A stretch of 12,704 bases of DNA from the NCBI GenBank assembly GCA_015494005.1, contig WGCB01000818.1, positions 1 through 12,704 of the forward strand, given 5' to 3'. The position numbers were made by a program, and so were the translations under genes. Origin of the DNA: Caldilineaceae bacterium (lineage in GTDB: Bacteria > Chloroflexota > Anaerolineae > Caldilineales > Caldilineaceae). The notes below the pieces were generated by a model. The model searched no databases. It had not been told where the DNA came from and saw only the letters and a list, made by a program, of their open reading frames with translations. Position 1 is the stretch's first letter; every line of letters starts with the position of its first letter. Below are positions 7,984 to 12,704 of this stretch, piece by piece.

Positions 7984-9422
7984 ACATCGCGGCCCTGACA
8001 GCCAACCTGCACGTCATCCTGCCGGAGATGGTCCTGGCCGCCTTCGCGCTCCTGGTCATCCTGGCGGACATGCTGCGCCAGGACGAGGAGGAGTCCCGGC
8101 TGCTGCCCCTGCTCACCCTGGCCGGGATCCTGGCCGCGATGGCCGCCACCGCCTGGATCTGGAACCGCCCGGTGGCCAGCTACCAGGAAGGGGCCATCGC
8201 CGACGGCTTCGCCCTGGGCGCTCGCACGGTGATCCTGGTGGCCGCGGGCCTGGCCACCCTGTTGAGCATGGGCTACCTGCCCCGGATCAACCGGCAGATG
8301 GGCGAGTACTACGCCCTGGTCCTCCTGGCCACCCTGGGCATGACCATGATGGCCAGCGCCACGGACCTGATCGTCCTCTTCCTGGCCCTGGAGATTTTCT
8401 CCCTGGCCCTCTACATCCTCAGCGGCTACTACCGGAAGAACCCCCGGAGCACGGAAGCCAGCATGAAGTACTTCCTCCTGGGGGCCTTCGCCAGCAGCTT
8501 CTTCGTCTACGGTGCGGCCCTGCTCTACGGTGCGGCCGGCACCACTCAGCTGCGAGAGATCGGCAATCTGCTGGCCAGCGACCACGGCAACCCCAACCTG
8601 CTCTGGCCGGGGATCGCCCTGCTGCTGGTGGGCTTCGGCTTCAAGGTGAGCCTGGTCCCCTTCCATATGTGGACGCCGGACGTCTACCAGGGCGCGCCCA
8701 CCCCGGTGACCGCCTTCATGAGCGCGGGGACCAAGACCGCGGCTTTCGCGGCCTTCGTGCGGGTGCTCATGGAGGCCCTGCCCGCCCAGCAGATCCAGTG
8801 GGGCTGGGCCCTGGCCGTCCTAGCCGTCCTCACCATGACCGTGGGCAACCTGACCGCCCTGCGCCAGCTCAGCCTGAAACGCATGCTGGCCTACTCCAGC
8901 GTGGCCAATGCCGGCTACATCCTGGTGGCGCTGGTCCCAGGCACGGCCCAGGGGAGCAAAGCGGCCCTCTTCTACCTGCTCACCTACGCCTTCATGAACG
9001 TGGGCGCGCTGGCCGTGGTCATCACCCTGGAGAAGATCGACGAGCTGGACGCCCTGCAGAACCGGGCCGCGGGCCTGGCGGATCGCTGGCCCCTGCTGGC
9101 CCTGGCCATGTCCATCTTCATGCTCAGCCTGAGCGGCATCCCGCCCCTGGCCGGATTCTTCGGCAAGTTCTTCGTCTTCCAGGCCGCGGTGGAGGGAGGC
9201 TGGACCTGGCTGGCCGTGGTGGGGGTGCTCAACAGCGCCATCAGCGCCTACTACTACCTGCGGGTGATGGTGGCCATGTACTTCCACGAGGCGGAAGAGC
9301 CGGTGCAGCCCCGACGCTGGGGCGGTCTCAGCCTCAGCCTGGCCTTGACCGCCCTGGCCACGGTGATCATCGGCCTTTACCCCAGCCTGTGGACGGGCTT
9401 CCTCTCCGGCCTGGGCGGGTGA
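7980..9422 (+). CDS. nuoN: NADH-quinone oxidoreductase subunit N (NuoN), antiporter-like proton pump
   Basis: Third antiporter-like membrane subunit of complex I (ND2 family), next to NuoK. It has 480 residues, typical for bacteria. The channel residues are present: Glu138 in LFLALEIFSLALYIL, Lys222 in FGFKVSLVPFHMWTPDVYQG, and Lys252 in FMSAGTKTAAFAAFV. LSGIPPLAGFFGKFFVF near the C-terminus is the common antiporter-fold signature. The ATG overlaps the nuoM stop by four bases, and AGGAG at 7967-7971 lies eight bases before it. This is the last gene of the nuo operon; a hairpin 40 nt beyond the stop separates it from the converging cluster. Confidence 0.97.
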   Translation: MNIAALTANLHVILPEMVLAAFALLVILADMLRQDEEESRLLPLLTLAGILAAMAATAWIWNRPVASYQEGAIADGFALGARTVILVAAGLATLLSMGYLPRINRQMGEYYALVLLATLGMTMMASATDLIVLFLALEIFSLALYILSGYYRKNPRSTEASMKYFLLGAFASSFFVYGAALLYGAAGTTQLREIGNLLASDHGNPNLLWPGIALLLVGFGFKVSLVPFHMWTPDVYQGAPTPVTAFMSAGTKTAAFAAFVRVLMEALPAQQIQWGWALAVLAVLTMTVGNLTALRQLSLKRMLAYSSVANAGYILVALVPGTAQGSKAALFYLLTYAFMNVGALAVVITLEKIDELDALQNRAAGLADRWPLLALAMSIFMLSLSGIPPLAGFFGKFFVFQAAVEGGWTWLAVVGVLNSAISAYYYLRVMVAMYFHEAEEPVQPRRWGGLSLSLALTALATVIIGLYPSLWTGFLSGLGG

Positions 9423-9461
9423 GCCCCCAAACCCAGCAGGTCCATTGAATCAGCCCAACAA

Positions 9462-9497
9462 AAAGGGAGGAACGACTTCGCTGTCGCTCCTCCCTTT
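9462..9497. terminator. Hairpin terminator between nuoN and the convergent minus-strand cluster
   Basis: AAAGGGAGGA (9462-9471) pairs with TCCTCCCTTT (9488-9497), and CGAC (9473-9476) pairs with GTCG (9483-9486). One A-C mismatch interrupts the stem and the loop is TTCGCT, giving 14 pairs in all. Read on the minus strand, the stem is followed by TTTTTGTT, a good U-tract for ending transcription of the gene that stops at 9517. On the plus strand only three T follow, so it is a weaker but possible terminator for nuoN. It is probably shared by both transcripts. Confidence 0.75.
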
Positions 9498-9516
9498 CGC
9501 GTGGACGGCCCGTGCC

Positions 9517-10128
9517 TCAGTCCGTGACCGCCGCCCAGTGGTGGCTCCACCCAGGCACCGCGCCAGAGCGCTGCTGCACGGCCAGGACCTGGCTGAGCAG
9601 GTAAGGGTCCGGCGGTGGCGCGCCCCAGATGCGCACCCAGTGGGGCCGGCCCATCCCCCAGCGCATGGCCGTCTCGTAGTCCACATCCACGATCCAGCCC
9701 CGCTCCAGGAGCTGGCCCACGTGCTGGGGCGCGGCCACGTCGATGACCCAGAAGGGCCCCTCCAGGGGACGTCCCTCCCGCTCGATCCAGATGCGCCGGT
9801 CCAGGTCCCCAGCCCGGAGCATGGCCACGTAGCCGATGCACTCCGGGCACTGCGTCACGTGCCGGGCCTTCCGCCGGAAGTCCAGCACCCGTTCCATGAC
9901 CCCAGGGTTGTAGTACATCATCCACCCTTCCGTGGGCAGGGGCGTTTCCTCGTAGTAGCCAGGCTCCAGGTCCGCCAGAGAGAAACGGGCCGGTGCGCTG
10001 GCCGTGGCTATGGGTGGCTCTTCACTGGGCTGCTCCACCTCGTTTCCTTCCTCGGCCAGGGCCAAGCCGGAAGGAATGGCCAGGATCAGCGTGCTGACCA
10101 GTGCCACTTGGATGAGTCTACGCATCAT
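9517..10128 (-). CDS. Exported protein of unknown function with a CPEC motif
   Basis: I do not recognise this family. The 203-residue product starts with a classical signal peptide: MMRR, a hydrophobic core, and a likely signal peptidase I site after ALA at residue 25. A Glu/Pro/Ala-rich linker (26-47) follows, then a compact domain (about 57-170) rich in Trp and Tyr. That domain holds a CxxC pair (Cys94, Cys97 in TQCPECIGYVA), GPFWVIDVAAP (124-134) and VDVDYETAMRWG (149-158). The GPF-V-D pattern and beta-rich look recall RlpA-like or other double-psi barrel proteins, but that is a guess. The last 30 residues are unlike any motif I know. AAGGAG (10143-10138) lies nine bases before the first of two adjacent ATGs. 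An open frame continues upstream to 11373 only as a shadow of rodA. The gene stands 209 nt after rodA and probably has its own promoter; the strong ribosome site, signal peptide and terminator argue that it is real. Confidence 0.8.
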   Translation of the reverse strand: MMRRLIQVALVSTLILAIPSGLALAEEGNEVEQPSEEPPIATASAPARFSLADLEPGYYEETPLPTEGWMMYYNPGVMERVLDFRRKARHVTQCPECIGYVAMLRAGDLDRRIWIEREGRPLEGPFWVIDVAAPQHVGQLLERGWIVDVDYETAMRWGMGRPHWVRIWGAPPPDPYLLSQVLAVQQRSGAVPGWSHHWAAVTD

Positions 10129-10337
10129 AGAGCATGTCTCCTTTCCCCTTGGGAGGGTCGAAGAAACTCGATCCCTCGCGTTCGAATTTTGTCCCATCCC
10201 AACATTTCCATGCAGTTTGCGCCCATGAGGGCACGAAATGATGACATCCGAAAGACCGATGAGGCCAAAGACCGGAAAAAACGGGGCCTCTCGTGACGCA
10301 GTCGTGCGCGATGAATTGTGCGATGAGGGGGCGTCGG
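10129..10337 (-). other. 209-nt spacer between rodA and the exported-protein gene
   Basis: No gene seen. On the minus strand, just after rodA, the arms GAGGCC and GGCCTC (plus-strand 10261-10266 and 10285-10290), with a nested CCG/CGG pair, could form a hairpin. No U-tract follows directly, so it is at best a weak terminator. An 8-nt direct repeat AAAGACCG occurs at 10251 and 10267. The region is richer in A and T than its surroundings, as a promoter region for the downstream gene would be, but I found no convincing -35/-10 pair. The only firm element is AAGGAG at 10143-10138. Confidence 0.4.
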
Positions 10338-11435
10338 CTACTGGAAGTCCATCTTGCGATGGCGCATGGCCACGCTCTGAGCCAACCCCACAGCCAACAT
10401 CATGGAGACCAGACTGCTGCCTCCGTAGCTGATGAAGGGCAGGGTCATCCCGGTGACTGGGACCAGGCTCAGATTCATGCCCACGTTGATGAAGGTCTGG
10501 AAGAAGAGGAGGGCAGCCACGCCGACGGTGAGTAGACGGCCGAACTGGTCCTGGGCCATGTCGGCGATGCGGACCAGCCGCCAGATGACGTAGAAGAGCA
10601 ACATGAGTACGATCACAGTTCCCACGAATCCCATCTCCTCCGCGATGACGCTGAAGATGAAGTCCGTGTGGCGGACGCGCAGGAAGTGGAGCTGATTCTG
10701 GCTGCCGTGGAGCCATCCTCGGCCCAGCCAGCCCCCCGCGCCGATGCTGATCAGGGCCTGCTGCACGTTGAAGGCCGCGTCCGGGTTGGCCTGAGGATTC
10801 AGGAAAACCTGGATGCGCTCCAGCATGTACCCCTCCAGGGAGCGCCAGACGAAGGGCGTGGAGAGGCCCACCATGCCTCCCATCACCCCCAGCTGCCAGA
10901 AACGCACCCCGCTGACCAGGATCAGCACGCCGCCGATGAAGGCCAGGGTGACGGTCATGCCCAGGTCCGGCTGGATGTAGACCAGGCCCAGGGGCAGGGC
11001 CAGGAGGATCATGGCCAGGAAGAGATAGCGCATCCTGTGCAGGTGCTCCTGGAAGCGGCTCAGGTACCAGGCCAGGAAGATGATGAGCATGAACTTGCCC
11101 ACCTCGGTGGGCTGCACGTCCGTGCCAGCGATGCTGATCCAGCGCCTGGCGCCGCCCCGCACCGTGCCGAAGAGGTAGACGGCCACCAGGGAGAGGAGCA
11201 GGAAGATGTAGGCCGGCTGGGCCAGCAGCTCCAGGTTGCGGTAGTCGATGGCGGCCACCACCAGCATGGCCACCACCCCGATGCCGGTGAAGAGGAGCTG
11301 CCGCTTCCAGTAGTCCGCCAGGTCCACGGTGGAGATGGTGGCGCTGTAGATCATGGCGATGCCGATGCCGCACAGGGCCAGCACCGCCAGGAAGAGCTTG
11401 CGATCGAAATGGCGCCAGATGTTGGTCTCAATCAT
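10338..11435 (-). CDS. rodA: RodA, SEDS-family peptidoglycan glycosyltransferase
   Basis: Membrane protein of the elongation machinery that polymerises lipid II into glycan strands together with a class B penicillin-binding protein (PBP2). It has 365 residues with about ten membrane helices. SEDS landmarks appear in order: GGARRWISIAG (94-104) with QPTEVGKF (108-115), QPDLGM (155-160), and the large extracellular loop before HTDFIFSVIAEEMGF (256-270). Asp258 there matches the catalytic Asp of RodA. NVGMNLSLVPVTGMTLPFIS (317-336) with YGGSS is the C-terminal signature. FtsW is the main alternative; the short N-terminus, the SIAGTDVQPTE sequence and linkage to minCD favour RodA. The ATG at 11435 has an in-frame stop just upstream and no clear ribosome site, so it may rely on coupling to minD, which ends 54 nt before. 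Confidence 0.93.
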   Translation of the reverse strand: MIETNIWRHFDRKLFLAVLALCGIGIAMIYSATISTVDLADYWKRQLLFTGIGVVAMLVVAAIDYRNLELLAQPAYIFLLLSLVAVYLFGTVRGGARRWISIAGTDVQPTEVGKFMLIIFLAWYLSRFQEHLHRMRYLFLAMILLALPLGLVYIQPDLGMTVTLAFIGGVLILVSGVRFWQLGVMGGMVGLSTPFVWRSLEGYMLERIQVFLNPQANPDAAFNVQQALISIGAGGWLGRGWLHGSQNQLHFLRVRHTDFIFSVIAEEMGFVGTVIVLMLLFYVIWRLVRIADMAQDQFGRLLTVGVAALLFFQTFINVGMNLSLVPVTGMTLPFISYGGSSLVSMMLAVGLAQSVAMRHRKMDFQ

Positions 11436-11437
11436 GG

Positions 11438-11461
11438 TCAGTCACAGGGTCAGGCACAGGA
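11438..11461. repeat. Imperfect 12-nt tandem duplication just before rodA
   Basis: Plus-strand TCAGTCACAGGG (11438-11449) is followed at once by TCAGGCACAGGA (11450-11461), differing at two of twelve positions. It occupies the minD-rodA spacer where a ribosome binding site for rodA would be expected, and none is seen. The two copies are visible; any effect on rodA expression is speculation. Confidence 0.5.
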
Positions 11462-11489
11462 TCTCGCTTCCAGCGGTGTGTCCGCGGCG

Positions 11490-12281
11490 TCAAAATCCCA
11501 GCCAGCGCCGCAGCCGGGCCCAGAAGCCCGGCGGCTGGAACTGCATCAGGGGCACGTTCTGGCCCACCAGCCGACCAGCGATGTTGTGGTAGGCCTTGCT
11601 CACCGGGATCTCCCGGTCCAGGGCCACGGGTCGCCCCTTGTTGGTGGAGACGATGATGGCATCGTCGTCTGGGACCACGCCCAGCAGGTCGATGCTCAGG
11701 ATGTCCAGCACGTCGTCGATGCTGAGCATGTCCCCCTGGTGGACCAGCCGGGCGTTGTAGCGGTTGAGGATGAGCTGGGGCTCGATCCCCACGTCCCGCT
11801 CCAGCAGGTAGATCACCTTGTCCGCATCCCGCAGGGCGCTGATCTCCGGCGTGGTGACGATGAGCACCCGGTCCGCGGGGGCGATGGCATTCTGGAAGCC
11901 CTGCTCGATCCCCGCGGGCGAGTCGATGAGCACGAAGCTGGCGATCTCCTGGAGCTCCTGGCAGAGGGTCATCATCTGGTCCGGGGCGATGGCCGACTTC
12001 TCCCGGGTCTGGGAGGCCGGCAGCAGGTAGAGCTCCTCCGCCCGCTTGTCCTTGATCAGGGCCTGGTGCAGGGGCACCCGCTGCTCCACCACGTCCACGA
12101 TGTTGTGGATCACCCGGCTCTCCAGCCCCATGATGATGTCCAGGTTGCGCAGACCGATGTCCGCGTCCACCACGATCACCCGTTGTCCGGCCAGGGCCAG
12201 GGCCATGCCCAGGTTGGCACAGGTGGTGGTCTTGCCCACGCCCCCCTTGCCAGAAGTGATGGTGATCACCTCACCTGCCAT
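11490..12281 (-). CDS. minD: Septum site-determining ATPase MinD
   Basis: Membrane-binding ATPase that recruits and activates the FtsZ inhibitor MinC, keeping the division ring away from wrong positions. It has 263 residues, typical for MinD. The deviant Walker A motif SGKGGVGKTT is at residues 10-19, with signature Lys12 and catalytic Lys17. VVDADIGLRNLD (37-48) is the switch I region and IDSPAG (119-124) the Walker B/switch II region. The C-terminus FWARLRRWLGF (253-263) is an amphipathic helix like the membrane-targeting sequence of other MinD proteins, which separates it from the ParA and flagellar FlhG relatives. AAGGAG (12293-12288) is six bases before the ATG. It lies downstream of minC, with a 135-nt gap, and upstream of rodA. 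No minE is present in the 54 nt between minD and rodA. Confidence 0.96.
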   Translation of the reverse strand: MAGEVITITSGKGGVGKTTTCANLGMALALAGQRVIVVDADIGLRNLDIIMGLESRVIHNIVDVVEQRVPLHQALIKDKRAEELYLLPASQTREKSAIAPDQMMTLCQELQEIASFVLIDSPAGIEQGFQNAIAPADRVLIVTTPEISALRDADKVIYLLERDVGIEPQLILNRYNARLVHQGDMLSIDDVLDILSIDLLGVVPDDDAIIVSTNKGRPVALDREIPVSKAYHNIAGRLVGQNVPLMQFQPPGFWARLRRWLGF

Positions 12282-12326
12282 CGAGCGCTCCTTCGTTGCG
12301 TCGCCTGAGTGTCGTCGGTGGTTGCC

Positions 12327-12355
12327 AACTTACCAAATTTGCGCTCAAAGATCAA
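12327..12355 (-). promoter_or_regulatory. Possible minD promoter in the minC-minD gap
   Basis: The 135-nt gap 12282-12416 has an island richer in A and T than the surrounding DNA. On the minus strand TTGATC (12355-12350) and TAAGTT (12332-12327) are separated by 17 bases. They match the sigma-70-type consensus at four and three of six positions, so this is a weak candidate. It would give minD and rodA a start independent of minC. Nothing else is seen in the gap apart from the minD ribosome site. Confidence 0.22.
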
Positions 12356-12416
12356 AGAATCCTCGCTACGAAAATGGGGCTCGATGGCAGTGAAACGGCT
12401 GTGAGATCGGCCCGGG

Positions 12417-12704
12417 CTACTCCCAGGGATCGTTGGCAGGGACGGTGGTCCCCCAGCCCTTGGACGGGCGCATGTCCCAGGGATCCACCACGATCTGCCC
12501 CTCCACCAGGCGAGCCACCTCCGGCTTGCCCGAGGAGCTGCGCTTCCAGAGCCAGTGGCCCGGCTCGTCCGTGTTCCCCTTGGGGGACATGGCGATGTGG
12601 TCCGCAATGCGCACCTGGACCGGCTCAAAGTCCAGGGCGCCGATGACCGCCTTGGCGTCCCCGGCCGCGCCAGCGTGGACGATCCCCCGCAGCCGCCCCC
12701 AGAC
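12417..12704 (-). CDS. minC: Septum site-determining protein MinC, C-terminal end (start outside the window)
   Basis: MinC blocks FtsZ assembly and is positioned by MinD. Only the last 95 residues are visible; the frame is open to the window edge. They begin VWGRLRGIVHAGAAGDAKAV, matching the conserved RGxxHAG turn of the C-terminal beta-helix domain that dimerises and binds MinD. PVQVRIADHIAMSP and PEVARLVEGQIVVDPWD follow, the usual end of the domain. Two things are odd. About 15 extra residues (GNTDEPGHWLWKRSS) sit between the IADHIA strand and the final PEVA strand. After VVDPW there is also a hydrophilic tail of about 19 residues ending NDPWE. The GTG at 12614 is an internal codon, not a start. 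Adjacency to minD supports the call; the N-terminal FtsZ-inhibiting domain cannot be judged. Confidence 0.88.
   Translation of the reverse strand, partial: VWGRLRGIVHAGAAGDAKAVIGALDFEPVQVRIADHIAMSPKGNTDEPGHWLWKRSSSGKPEVARLVEGQIVVDPWDMRPSKGWGTTVPANDPWE

Noticed and set aside
10129..11373. Apparent long gene on the minus strand (9517-11373) that would fuse upstream sequence to the exported CPEC protein
   Set aside because: The upstream part overlaps rodA in another frame and crosses a spacer. The real start is at 10128, where a ribosome site and a signal peptide occur.
10668..12308. Plus-strand open frame of about 546 codons over rodA and minD
   Set aside because: It is antisense to two well-conserved genes and its product is low-complexity.

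Overview
The window holds the distal part of a respiratory complex I (nuo) operon on the plus strand, followed by a convergent cluster on the minus strand for cell division and cell shape (minC, minD, rodA) plus one unrecognised secreted protein. The DNA is strongly GC-rich with heavy GGC/GCC/CTG codon use, so long spurious open frames run antisense to almost every gene. Together, nuoG-N with separate L, M and N subunits, a MinC/MinD pair beside a SEDS-type RodA, and heptanucleotide repeats between genes would suit a GC-rich member of the Chloroflexota (Caldilinea/Anaerolineae-like). That taxonomic guess is inference from general resemblance and was not tested.

Plus strand, 1 to about 9500: nuoG (5' end outside the window), nuoH, nuoI, nuoJ, nuoK, nuoL, nuoM and nuoN, in the standard order. 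NuoG and NuoI belong to the peripheral arm that carries electrons from NADH through Fe-S clusters. NuoH joins that arm to the membrane at the quinone site. NuoJ, K, L, M and N form the membrane arm that pumps protons. All visible catalytic and proton-path residues are present, so the complex looks functional. Spacing is uneven: I-J, J-K, K-L and M-N are tight or overlapping, whereas G-H (164 nt), H-I (76 nt) and L-M (106 nt) are separated by spacers carrying 7-nt-periodic repeats. These spacers are the most unusual feature of the region.

About 9462-9497: a strong hairpin lies between the converging nuoN and the minus-strand cluster. Its U-tract faces the minus-strand transcript, and the stem could also serve the nuo transcript.

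Minus strand, read from 12704 down to 9517: the C-terminal end of minC, then minD, rodA, a 209-nt gap, and a 203-residue exported protein with a CPEC motif and no family I recognise. MinC/MinD keep the FtsZ ring away from wrong sites. RodA is the peptidoglycan glycosyltransferase of the elongation machinery. No minE lies between minD and rodA. I saw no tRNA, rRNA, CRISPR, insertion sequence or phage gene. Most of the window is well-known housekeeping content; the points worth a second look are the heptad spacers, the secreted protein, the minCD-rodA arrangement and the long MinC tail.
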